This document shows, piece by piece, positions 1 through 19,763 of a stretch of 64,000 bases of DNA; position 1 is the first letter of the stretch, and every line of letters begins with the position of its first letter. The translations under genes and the position numbers were made by a program. The notes beneath the pieces are model-generated. The model searched no databases. It saw nothing but the letters and a program-made list of their open reading frames with translations, and was not told where the DNA came from. The stretch covers positions 43,594,275-43,658,274 of the forward strand of contig NC_057764.1 of the NCBI RefSeq assembly GCF_010389155.1. The letters run 5' to 3'. Origin of the DNA: Erigeron canadensis. Lineage: Eukaryota; Streptophyta; Magnoliopsida; Asterales; Asteraceae.

Positions 1-1968
1 ATGCTAATTAGTTACAACTTACAACATGGACCTTTCTATTCTTTTAAAATGTTCAAGTTTATTATATCACCATTTAAATTTAATTTGCTAAGTATTTTAT
101 CAGACGTATTATGTATATGGTTGTTTAAACAACAATGACTAGTAAAGCCATATAAATTTTTCATAAAAATTAAAGATAAACTTGGAATTAATATACATCC
201 AAAAAATAAAAAGTTGTTCAGCATATAATTAATTACAACATAAAACGAAATATATTGACCAAGATAACAAAAAAGAAACACTTAATAGGCCGTCAAATTC
301 TCCCTGTGATTGGTTTTCTTTTTTCCCTGTCTTTGTACTCTAGCCTCTCGCTAGTATTTCCCTAGTAATAAAAGTTTCTGAACGTTCAAAAAAAAAAAGC
401 CGTCAAATGGCACAACAAACAAGTAAAATTTCATCATTTCATCCTTTTATATTCAAACCTAGTTCTACCAGTGTAATTTTCATTGAGGGTCTTAAGATAC
501 CACTTGATTATTGTCACATTCGCACTAGTTTAATAAATTTGTTTTCAAATATGAGGTCAAAATCTCACCATTAATATTCGTGTTAGACACGTGAGAACTG
601 AGATACGTTGTTTTCGAGCACCATTTTCGATTATAAACTTCTTCAAGCTTATATGAAAGTACTTTTCCTGTGTATAAATCAAGTTTTTTTTCAAATCCAT
701 ATTCGGGTCTCAGCATATTTCCTTTCTTATTTTTTTATATTTATATATATATTGGTTGAAAGCATTTTGGTAAACTACACTTCTATCTTCATGGTTCATA
801 ATCATACCCATGAACTTTGTATATGAATTTTCATGAACAATGTTCTCCAATGAAAAGAATTGTTCTATAGACTCCACCTAAACTTCATGTCACTATAAAC
901 TTCATCTATAAAGTATAAACCTCCATTGGAGATACGCTAATAGAAATATGATTAATAATGTCGTTGCTTTGAGAATTATTCCTTGATTAGTGTCAAAAAT
1001 CAAGATTAAAGATTTATCATTAGGCCAGATTCATTTGACTGTTATTAAGTTATTCAAGTCAAATAAGCTAGTTAAGCTTAAAGTAAAATCTTTAATGAAC
1101 TTATTTATGTTTGGTGAGCTTAAATAAGATTACTTGAATCCGAGATTGAGCAACTACTAGACGAGTTTAGGAGTCTTCTTGTATATGAACATTCCAAACT
1201 TAGAAATTAATGCATAATTTTGATATGCTTAAAGAAATAAAGATAATTCTAAAATAAAAAGTGACAAAATCAAAGGTAAAGATCAGTGGCGGTACTAGAG
1301 GGGGGCAAGGGGGTTTAATGTCCCCCCTCAAAATTTAAATTTTGTCTTTTTAAAAAAAAAAATTTAATAGATTTTTAAAATTTTTCCATAGGTTTTTAAC
1401 ATTTTGTCTCTTTTCAGATTTATTTTTTTTGAGTTTTTTAACTTTGCCTCCATTAAAATTCTTTTTTGATACCGTCTCTGGTAAAGATGTTCGATGAAAA
1501 TCAGTGTTATGTGATACATAGATTAAAATATGTTTTTAGACGTATGTGTTAGTCATATATATAAAAAATATCATTTTGAAATGATTTAACCAACCAATCC
1601 TCTCAGATACTTTGAACTAGTCAACTAGATGAGAATTGACACATGACCAAATGCATATCGTTTAGTCATTTGTTGTAATGTACACATATCATCGGAAACT
1701 CAGAAGCACACCAACATGCTCCTCGACGGCATCAAATGCCTCACAGCCTGCCTTTGTAGATATCAAGGGAACTACAAATCATTTTTGACGAAAACCATCT
1801 TTTTGCCGAAAACAGCATCCTCGAGTCTCTTAAATATATTGTCTACGATACAATATTCATTATACAAATTACATGATCTGAATCATGTCAAAAGTACTTG
1901 TAATGCGACTTTAAGTCTTTCTAATTATAACTACCTTTTTGTTACTCATTCTTGTGCTATTGCCAACC
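1..1968. other. Intergenic region upstream of the P450
   Basis: AT-rich DNA with no supportable gene. It holds the small LINE insertion listed separately. At about 1285-1500 there is a segment starting CAGTGGCGG and containing long poly-A and poly-T tracts, which looks like a transposon fragment. A related CAGTGGCGG end lies in the opposite orientation near 21815. The open frame at 1716-2069 overlaps the P450 N-terminus in another frame and is treated as chance. Confidence 0.5.
299..398 (+). mobile_element. 5'-truncated LINE-type retro-insertion, about 100 bp
   Basis: A 100-bp segment ending in a run of 11 or more A is flanked by a perfect 10-bp direct repeat, GCCGTCAAAT, at 289-298 and 399-408. 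The body, with AATAAAAGTTTCTG just before the A-tail, resembles the 3' end of plant L1-type LINEs. Target-primed reverse transcription that stopped very early explains all of this. A processed fragment of some other transcript mobilised by LINE machinery would leave the same marks. Confidence 0.75.
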
Positions 1969-3652
1969 ATGGATCCCACCAGTTATCCATTTTTGTTACC
2001 TGTTATTGTGCTTGTTTCTTTATCTTTCTTTTTCTTCTTGTTATTTTTTCTGAAACGAACTACTTCTGAGGCCAACACTCCACCCGGATCGCGGGGATGG
2101 CCAATCGTGGGAGAAAATATTTATCTCGGTTTCTTGGGTCCTCCTAAATTCATTGAAAAACGAATGAAAAGGTTCAATCCTGATGTATTCCAGACATCTT
2201 TACTTGGAGAGAAAATGGCCTTCTTTTGTGGACCTCAAGGAAATAAGTTCGTATTCACCAACGAGAATAAACTTCTCATGTCGTGGTGGCCTAAATCTGT
2301 AACCAAAGTTCTTCTATTTACTGAAGTCATCGATGAAAATCAAAAAGTCGTAGCCCCCTTACTTGCTAACTCGGTTCATGAAATTCTTAAGCCTGAAGCA
2401 TTAAAAAAGTACATTTCCAAAATGGATTCAATGGCACGCCAACATATGAAGACCGATTGGGCTCCATATCGTGAAGTTAAGGCACACCCTTTGTCTCAAA
2501 AGTACACGTTTGCTCTTTCTTGTAAACTCTTTATGGATGAAGACGATGATGCAAAAGTTGCCAAGGTGTTGGACAACTTTAGGATTGTTACAAACGGAAT
2601 GATTTCAGTGCCTATAGATCTTCCTGGAACTGCATATAACCGTGCCATTAAAGGAGGAAAAGTGCTTCGTGACGGTCTAATGAAAATCATAGCAACACGG
2701 AGAAAGGAATTAACTGAGAATAAAGAAATTGAGAGACATGATGTATTGTCACGAATGCTACTTGTGACAAATGAAGAGGGGAGGCTTATGAGTGAGAAGG
2801 AAATATCGAACAATATCATAGGTTTACTAGTCGCTAGCTATGAAACTAGTAGCGTAGCAATTACGTTTGTTTTGAAACATCTGGCAGAGCATCCACATAT
2901 CTATGAACAAGTTTACAAAGGTAACCTCCTTACTACTTCAAACTTTAATGCTTTCCGATAAGTGAATGATGTCTAGAATGATTTAACAGCTCTTGGAGAA
3001 AACCAACAACCTCGGTCTGTCTACATGAAACAAAACAGCTAACAATTCTTGTGTGTATGTGCTCTCACAGAACAGATGGAGATCTCAAATTCTAAACAAG
3101 CAGGGGAGTTGCTAAGCTGGGAAGATATTGAAAAGATGAAATATTCTTGGAATGTCGCACGAGAATCCATTCGCATAGCACCACCTGCTCAAGGAGCTTT
3201 TCGAGAAGCTTTGACTGACATCAAATATGCAGGTTTTACCATTCCAAAAGGATGGAAGGTACATTATTAAACAGTTAACACCTATTAGATAAAGTAAAAG
3301 TATCCAACTAGATGCAGTTAACTAACACTTGGGTTTCCAAATTTTACAGATATTTTGGAATGTAAATACAACACATAACGATCCAAAATACTTCCCAAAA
3401 CCAGAGAAATTTGAGCCTTCAAGATTCGAAGGATCTGGACCGGCACCATACTCGTATGTACCTTTCGGGGGAGGACCTAAAATGTGCCCAGGGAAAGAGT
3501 ATGCCAGATTAGAGATACTCGTTTTTATGCATAACTTTGTGAAAAATTTTAAGTTGGAGTTGCTCATCAAGAATGAAAAGATCGAGTATCTCTCTACTCC
3601 AGTCCCAGCAAAAGGTTTACCAGTTCGACTTTACCCACACAGCAAGAACTAG
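1969..3652 (+). CDS. Cytochrome P450, CYP716 family (triterpenoid oxidase type)
   Basis: Exons are 1969-2920, 3071-3258 and 3350-3652, all GT-AG, giving 480 residues, the usual length for CYP716. The ATG at 1969 sits in a strong ACCATGG context and opens an N-terminal membrane anchor (about residues 5-30), followed by the PPGSRGWP hinge. The I-helix motif is ASYET (289-293), the K-helix ExxR is E349-R352, and the haem loop [11 protein letters not shown] carries the ligand Cys426. CYP716 enzymes are ER-anchored monooxygenases that mostly oxidise triterpene scaffolds such as beta-amyrin, often at C-28. The first I-helix position after Ala is Ser where Gly is common, so the subfamily and product cannot be assigned. 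The gene looks intact. No other triterpene gene is visible nearby, so there is no cluster evidence. Confidence 0.9.
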
Positions 3653-4666
3653 TAGGAACTGTTTTTGATAAGCCTGTAATATTCAAAAGCTAAACTGAAC
3701 ACGGTTTAAGAAAGCTCATGGTTATTTGGTGACATTCAAATGAACAATTAAGTCAAGTGTAACCTTTTATACTCATGGTGCTTTGCTTTTGATGAATACA
3801 AAGCCAATATTATGGCCAACAGAACAATAACTGAAAATTTCGAAAATGGGCAATCTTAACAGAATCTTAAAGAAAAATATTACTAGCAGATGTGAATGCA
3901 GGGTAGCAATAAAAAAATAAATATCAGGATATTTTGTACAGAATCCGTGACCATTGCAGAGTGTAATGTTTTCTTTGCTGCTCAACAACATACTTTTGTT
4001 TGCAAAAAGAATTTGAATACAATACAACCTGTTTGCCCCAAATGCTGCCAAACATGCTAGGTTCTTTTCTGGTAGGCAAATCATCCTTGTGAGAATAGAA
4101 CAAAAGAAATTATTGTCCTACAAGGCTACAACATTAAAACCTCCAAACCAATTAAGAAAAAGGCAAATCTGGTGGTGCTTGAACTTTTCGTTTACAAGGA
4201 TTATTTGCCTACCAGAAGACTCAGAAATAAAAAAAAACTTCTCACCCACTTCCTACAATCCGGCCTGAACCTTTGGGTAGGACAACAACTCAGAAGAAAA
4301 GATCATTCTTATCAGATCTCAAACAAGTCATTAAAGAACAAGAAACCAGAACAAGTATCAGAAACCAAAAGAACTAATCTAGAAAATGGACATTTCCAAT
4401 AACCCTTGTCACATTTCTGAATGGCATCACAAACAGACATAACGAAGATCACATGGGAAAACATAAAAGGCCAAACAAATATCGATAATTGACTTAAATC
4501 CAAAACAGCCAAGTCAAAACAAGTCATGATCCATAAAACAAGAATAACAAATTTCAGAGCAAGTCTAGATAGCACCAAATGATGTTCAGCAACACTAACT
4601 GCCCTAAAAAAAACTAGTACCCTTGATTGACACCAGAATATCAGTTTGATGTAATTCCCAACAATC
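3653..4666. other. Convergent intergenic region between P450 and eL37
   Basis: This should hold the 3' ends of two converging genes, the P450 on the plus strand and eL37 on the minus strand. The short open frames here lack recognisable domains. I see no mobile element with clear ends. Confidence 0.5.
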
Positions 4667-6716
<2,050 letters not shown>

Positions 6717-6803
6717 TGCTGGCCGTTATAGAGAGAGATCCTTCTTTTTCTTTTTCTTCTTCTGCGAGCTAATCCTGGCCGACTGAAGTAAAGGATATAG
6801 CGG

Positions 6804-6845
6804 TTTATATATCTAGGGTTTCTCTTTGTAAATGTTAGTTGGGCC
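6804..6845 (-). promoter_or_regulatory. eL37 promoter: TGGGCC site, telo-box and TATA
   Basis: Going toward the gene on the minus strand there is a TGGGCC/GGCCCA element (6845-6840), a telo-box AAACCCTA (6821-6814) and TATATAAA (6811-6804), which is about 90 bp upstream of the ATG. Telo-box plus site II (TGGGCY) is the established promoter pairing of plant ribosomal protein genes, bound by TCP-family and telomere-repeat-type factors. The binding itself is inferred. Confidence 0.75.
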
Positions 6846-7051
6846 TTATGTCTATCGGGCTTTCAATATTGGGCATCAACATAGAAATGATCGTTTTTCC
6901 TTTATTTTATTTTTTTGAGATTCGATTTTTAGTTTTATTTTTTCTAGTTATGTTTTAAATAAAGTGTACGCAATTTATTTACTCACATCATGTATTTAAA
7001 CTTGAATAGTACCGCCATCTTTATCCTTTTAATATTAAGGATAGATATAAA

Positions 7052-8256
7052 CTAGATTTTAAACCCGTGTCTAACACTGGACACGGGGTTTACGATATTA
7101 TTAATATTAGATCTACATATATTTAAGTCATAAAATTTATAATTTTAAAGATATAAGGTTTTAAGTGTTACACTTTGCAAGTTGTAGTACAATAATCATA
7201 TGTTCGTCACTGTCATTATTAGCTGAGATATATTGATGAAATTGTTTGTCGTACTCATTCCACAAGGCACATGTTATAATAATTTCTCTATTATATAACT
7301 TTTTGAAAGCAGTTGTACTCATAATGTGATATTATTATGAAAGATAATTAAGAATTCAAATATTAACATACTTTTGATCATGTATTTAACATTCAAGTAT
7401 ATGTATATGATCATGATGCGGACCCATAACACGCATATGTTTATTTTCAATCACTTGTTCTATGATAATTACATAACAATTAAGATTGTTTTCATACTCT
7501 TTGATAACAATTAGGTTTTTTGATTTGAGTGACAATGGTAACTTTAAACATTAATACGTGAACCTAATATACAAATATATATATGTGTGTGTGTGTGTGT
7601 GTACCTTTTTGATTTGAGAGATATAATGCATCTTGAATAGAGTTCATATTGACTTCGATTTAGTATTCAAGTAACCCTGTGTTGTAAATCGTGTTCTGTT
7701 CTGTGATCGTTTCATGTTTTGTGATTCTTATTGTGTTTAAGATAAGGATGTTATATATCGTCATCTGTTATTATGTTTTGGATATGTATCTAGAGTTCAA
7801 ATTGTGTTTATATTAAATATTAAACTGTATATTAATATTTATAGTTTATAAAAATCTAATATAATATTTGTTAATAAGTCATTAGGTTTTGAAATAATTT
7901 TTCGTAAACAATATTTAATATATTGAAAAAAAATTTAACTAATTAAATGATTGTAAATTTTAAAAAAATTTCTCAAGTTGATGGTTAAAAATAAATATAA
8001 ATTAAGTATTCAGGGCTAAAAAGTGTAAATTATTGATGGAAGACAAAAAAATGTAAATTAATGAGATTTTTTCTACAAAATAATATAAATACTAGTATAA
8101 TAATATATTTGGATAAAGATTATTAGAATTTTTAATTTATAGTTAATCTAAATGATGACATAAGCGAAAGGCAATTTGATAAATATGAGCGATTTGATTG
8201 GTTAATAAGTCATTAATTCAACTGTTTTATAGTATATATTAAGATTAAGATTAAGA
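7052..8256 (-). mobile_element. Non-autonomous Helitron, apparently complete, about 1.2 kb
   Basis: Read on the minus strand it starts at 8256 with TC (TCTTAATC) after an A. It ends at 7052 with CTAG before a T. Just before the end is a hairpin with arms CCCGTGT and ACACGGG. TC start, CTRR end, subterminal hairpin and A/T insertion site are the Helitron signature. No RepHel protein is encoded, and the interior is AT-rich with a TA/GT microsatellite at about 7575-7602. The 3' end is well supported; the 5' end rests on the TC motif and the typical AATATATA start region. Confidence 0.75.
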
Positions 8257-8531
8257 TATCATTGTTATCAAAGTTCGCTATATGTGTTAGCATAACATCA
8301 TTTTCTAATTAACTACTTTGTCAAATTAAAAAAAAAGTAAAATTATGTGGCAATACTCGAATACCTAAATCCATATGTATTCTAGTGGTAATAGTCACAT
8401 TTTGAATGCAAGTTCATATAGACTAACTTTCAGCTCACAATAGTCAATAGTCCGATTTTAATGTAAAGCTCTATCTACTACTTCAAGCCTTATGTATATA
8501 TTTTATATTTATATGTATGTAGGTCTACATA

Positions 8532-8987
8532 TCTATATCTATATATTATTATATTATAAACCAAAAAACTTTTAAATTTTCAATATTGATTTTAAGTACT
8601 TTCCTAAAATACTCATTTCATCTATTCTATATTTACCTAAAATAACTATAATACTCTTTCTTTCTCCTCAAATCTCAACCAATCATTTTTTTTCTCTCTC
8701 CTCCATAAATCATTTTATTACTCTAACTCTTTCAAAATCTTTTATTTCAAAACCGTACAACAATAAATTATAAAAATTATATGGATGTTCTTAAAATTTC
8801 ATGCCCTTTCATTAGAGATGTCATTCGACATACTTTCGATAAATTTTTAAGTCCGAGGGCGGAGCCCGTATGGCTAAGGCATTTGGCTATGACACTCTAT
8901 GACATATCACCTCCTATAACCTATTACACTCTATGACCTATCACCCTAGCCATCTCACCGCCACAACGCGCGGGTACTTGCTCTCGT
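8532..8987 (+). mobile_element. Helitron-like repeat, copy 1
   Basis: It begins TCTATATCTATATATTATT and ends after a GC-rich hairpin region (CGCCACAACGCGCGGG) with ACTTGCTCTCGT. It shares nearly its whole length with the copy at 14874-15282 and partly with 17611-17827. The CTCT end departs from the canonical CTRR, so this could be a variant family or a decayed end. It encodes no protein. Confidence 0.6.
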
Positions 8988-9679
8988 ATGTTCAAATATA
9001 ATTTTGAATTCGTAAATGACATTGTTTAACTTTATATTAAACTTTTTCGAAGTATATGTGGATTTTCTGAACAACTCAACATTTATTTGTAATAATCGTA
9101 AATTGGTTGAGCCTGAATCAAAGCTTTAGAAACAGTTCATCAAGCTAGAGACCGCTAAGATCATGCCCAAGCTTAGGTTAAATTCTTCGAGCAAATCTCA
9201 AGCTAATTGTGTTATAAACTTTTCGAGAGTTTTTTTAAGACAATGGACACAAATGTTACCTAGTTAGTCAGTCCATCTGTTTTGCTACCTATAAACTACA
9301 CTAAAACAAACGTAGGCTATGTTATCTCATCTTAAGATATTATTTTATATTTTTTGATAGGTCTTTTTGAAGGATTCGACATTCCTTCATACGGTCCCAG
9401 CTCATATATATATTATACGTCTACAGCAAAATAAGTAAGTTAAACAAAAAATGATGAGGACATATCCATAACGAATGATCTTTATCATGAGTTTACAAAG
9501 CAATATAGCTTTACAAGACAACAAACAATAATGAATGGCAAGATTTGAACAGATACAACTTTGGTGAATAACTTGTGACCAAATACCATACTTTGATCAA
9601 TAAGCTTTTACATTCCCCTGGTTAAATCACAAATAACTGGAAACAGACACGATAATCCATCTGCAAGATCCTATACCGT
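8988..9679. other. Gap downstream of the kinesin gene
   Basis: AT-rich sequence without recognisable genes. The right part should contain the 3' UTR and polyadenylation region of the minus-strand kinesin. Confidence 0.4.
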
Positions 9680-16136
<6,457 letters not shown>

Positions 16137-17610
16137 ATTTGAAATTAACACACACCCAGAATCAAAGATTTGATTTTCTTGAAAAAGGTTTTTAGCTGAT
16201 GTTAATTAAGAGAAAGTTGGGAAGTGGGTCAGAATGGAATTGAATCTTTTGGGGATTTAAATGGGGGTAGGGGATTGGATTTTATTGTTGATATAAAAGG
16301 TGAGATTTTGAAATTTGGAGACAATGGCTTGGATTTGGAGTGTGTATATTTATTGTGTAATGTAAACTAAAATGTAAATTAGCAAGGATCAGGTCAGCAA
16401 AGGTTCTTGATTAAGTCAAAATTTGAATTTAAAGTTCTCCTTGACATGTGATGGAGTGTAGAGTGTTTTGTATTTTAAAAAAAAATAGCTCCTTGAGTTT
16501 ATGGTTTAGTCCTTTTAACTTTTAATTCTATGTTTTATTTTTATTTTTGTTTTTGTTTTTTTTAATCAAATCTAGCACTTTCATCTGAGTCATTAGTCAG
16601 ACTTGAACCAAGTAAATGTACTCAAGCCCTGAAGATTAGAGGCGCATATTCACACCTTTTAAAATATACATACACAACTTAACCAAATATTTCAAATTCT
16701 AACAACATTGCTTTAGGTTTCTACTATTCAAAATCCTAGTATTCCATGATTCTTTCACAAGTATTGTTTTTAATCATGTCACCTATAAGAATCACAATTT
16801 ATAAACAAACCATTTTAGGGCATGCTTACTCATTAAGAGGTGTATAAATGAACAGAAATATATTTTAGTGCATGCTTGTTTTAAAATATGAAATGAAATA
16901 AACTTACATGAAAATATGAGAAATTTAATAGAGTATTATTTTGTTTACTTGTCTTATTAAAGAAATATGAGTATCAATTCTTTTACCATAATGAAACTTT
17001 ATGGACCACGAAACATACAACGCACTAAGAATGGGCGGAGCACGTCGGTGACTAAACCGGTAGCGATCGGTCACCGGGCGTAACACCATTCCGTCCCATC
17101 GGTACCTAATAGGTGGGGACGAGATGGGGAAAGCGGTGTCCGGGTTGCTTACTACCTTTGATTGTTTTCCTTTTTGTCTTTTCTTGTTTTTTGTCTTTAT
17201 TTGAACGAGTAGAGGTGGAGGGGGTGGTAAAGTATGCACTACAAGTGGAAAAAAACGAAAAGGAGTAGAAAAGGTGATGAAGAGTGAGAATGTACTCTCC
17301 CACCTTTATGTAAATTTTTATGAGGTTTTTGTTTATTACTGCAATTTATTTTATTTTTTAAATGAAAGAACACATAATTAAGTTTTAGTGTCATACTGTC
17401 ATGCATATATTCACAAGGTATCAATGAATTTTTTCTTATTTATTTTATGACAAACGCAACACTAAACTAAATACATACAAATACATATAACTAAATACAA
17501 TATTTTTCAATTTGCACCATATATAGTTTATATATACATGCGTGGATAAAATAGGATGTTTCATATCATATTTGATTGAGCAAATGGAAAGCAAAAGGAA
17601 AAAGCTACAT
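16137..17610. other. Kinesin 5' flank and intergenic DNA
   Basis: The first few hundred bases should contain the kinesin promoter and 5' UTR on the minus strand. A GC-richer patch at about 17030-17135 stands out from the AT-rich surroundings and looks like part of a mobile element, but I could not define its ends. Confidence 0.4.
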
Positions 17611-17827
17611 GTGTTAGAGATATCATTCGATATAATTTTGTTGAATTTTTTAATCCGAAGGAGGAGCCCGTACGGCTATGTGGGGAGCACGTCAAGATAG
17701 ATCACCCAATCACCGATCACCCCAATGACCTATCACCCCCCATAAGTGATCACGTCCTATGATTTATCACACTTTAGATATATCACTCTCATCATCTCAT
17801 CGTCGTATCACACGAACATTTGACTAG
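17611..17827 (+). mobile_element. Helitron-like repeat, copy 3 (5'-truncated)
   Basis: Related to copies 1 and 2 through the segment GAGATATCATTCGATATA, the GGAGCCCGTACGGCTATG stretch, repeated CCTATCAC units, and a final CATTTGACTAG before a T. This copy therefore ends in the canonical CTAG, unlike copies 1 and 2. The left limit is uncertain. Confidence 0.6.
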
Positions 17828-18659
17828 TTCATAATAATGCCCGTAAATCGAAATTGTCACTAAAATAATAATAAATATTAATAATAAAATAAACAATCAA
17901 ACAAGCGTCATTGTTTTTAACTTTTGTTCACATGGCATGCAGGCGACGTCTTTTTTGCCCCAGATCTGGGACTACAATTTTCAATTTCATTGAACACTAT
18001 TTTTGGCCGCCGCTTAAATGTTTGGGTTTATTTTCATTTAAGAAGAATGTTTTCTGCTTATACGGAATACTATTTAACAAGCAAAATATCATTTGGGTTT
18101 TCTAAATTAAACCACCATGTTAGAAGATCACTTCGCTTTTGTATATTGTTAATTGTGTGTTAAACTTTTTGAAAACATATAAAGTCCTTCGCAATGTCGA
18201 CTTAACCATTTTTAATGGTATAAACGAGACCAATTATAGGGGCTGATTTTTATAGTATTTTATAAAAACCTTCTCATTTATCCGGACTTGAGATCGACAA
18301 AAATAAACAATAAAATTTATGAATGACTGAGTTATTTTTTTATTTCTTTAATAGACTTTTTGTAATTGAAAAAAAAAAGTTTAAAATTTATATAAAGTTT
18401 ATTTTTCTAGCTTTTTTAAAAACAAATTTCTTAGTATTTGTCCAAAACGTAAACATAAGCCTAAAATTAAAGTTACCCAAACCCAAAAACCGAAAATATT
18501 AGAGGCATTTTAACACCTGGAAGCCCTTAAATGGTTAATATTATCGAGCCGGCTTTGGTCCTTCGAAATTTATGGTTTCTTTTTAAATGATCGTACAAGA
18601 TCCACATGCATTTTGAAATTTACTCCAGTTAGTATTATCACTAAACAAGTTGTTAGATA

Positions 18660-18687
18660 TCTATATATATATATATATATATATATA
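18660..18687. repeat. TA microsatellite
   Basis: An uninterrupted TA run lies immediately left of the Helitron 3' end at 18688. Confidence 0.9.
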
Positions 18688-18935
18688 CTAGGATCTTTTA
18701 TCCGCGCGATGTGCGAATTATTATAATTGTTAATTTTATTAAGATATGAGGGGGAGGGAGTGGTCGCGGGGAAGAGGACGCGCGGAAGCGGGGCGGCGCG
18801 GGCACACCGCTGCCGACGGTTCACCGCATGAGAGAGAAGAAGAAATGGGGGGAAGAACCCCGAAGGGGGGAAGAGAAGAGAGAGAGAATAAAGAGGAGCG
18901 TGATTGGTGGAGATATTAGTGGTGGGGCCCATTAA
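18688..18935 (-). mobile_element. Helitron 3' end with a GC-rich interior
   Basis: On the minus strand the terminus reads CGCACATCGCGCGG, then GATAAAAGATC, then CTAG followed by T, a good Helitron 3' end. The interior (18745-18935) is strikingly GC-rich and purine-rich on the plus strand, in contrast to the AT-rich flanks. The 5' TC end could not be fixed, so the right limit given here is only the edge of the GC-rich patch. The frame at 18570-18932 runs across the Helitron end and is not considered a gene. Confidence 0.5.
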
Positions 18936-19763
18936 AGGTAAAAAATTTGACCCTTCCTTATTTTCTTAACAAAAAATATGTATTTTATTTATTAACAAAA
19001 AATATGTATTTTATACGTGACGTAGGGAGCGACGGAGTCTGGTCTAACTTATAATTTGAAATTAAGTTTTTAGCCTTTTTAGCTTATTTAGAAGAAAATA
19101 CTTGCAAATATTTTTTTTTAGAAATAGTAAGTTTCATAGATCTATCAAAACTCTTTAAAACCACCAATAACTCTTGAAAAATTGTACAAAAAGCTTATAT
19201 ATATATTTACATAAGAGTGAAAGAGTGAAACTCTTTCAATTATCCCATGACAAAGATATTTTATGAAAAACAAGCTCATTTCTAACTTTCCAAATTTTTC
19301 AATATGAGATTAAGCTAATCGACCGAAGGCTGAAGCATAGCTTTGGCAGTAGAACATAACCCGGCATTCAAATAACTACTTAGAAATACTTGGAATTGAA
19401 TAATTTTTGAGGACAAGCTCGGAATAATTGTTCTTGATTTACCATTGCTAGTTTACCTTTTGTTTTTGGGCTAGTTGCATGAATATGGCAAGTTATATAT
19501 ACGGCCTTTGTATATCTATTGTGTTAATGTAAATAATTTTAATATAAAATTTCCAGGCTTTAATTTGTCCCGTTTACCCGAAAAAAAATCCTAAATGTAT
19601 TGTAAATGAATTGGTTTTTCTACTTTAAATATGGAGATGGAGCATCCTCGAATGGTAAACATTTTACGAACTTGCAGGTTTATCATATCATCAATTTACA
19701 AACCTTTTCTTTTTGTAAATTTATGTTTATAAACGTTTTGAAAATTTTATAAATGAGTTCTAA
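18936..19763. other. AT-rich intergenic DNA
   Basis: Contains a short direct repeat of AACAAAAAATATGTATTTTAT at about 18968-19014. No gene is visible. Confidence 0.4.

Noticed and set aside
1716..2069. 117-codon open frame upstream of and overlapping the P450 start
   Set aside because: It overlaps the P450 N-terminus in another frame and shows no domain; the P450 ATG at 1969 is well supported.
17030..17135. GC-richer patch near CACTAAG considered as a CACTA transposon end
   Set aside because: No matching inverted terminus (TAGTG) with similar inner sequence was found within a few hundred bases.
18570..18932. 120-codon minus-strand open frame
   Set aside because: It runs through the GC-rich patch, a TA microsatellite and across a Helitron end; composition explains the open frame.
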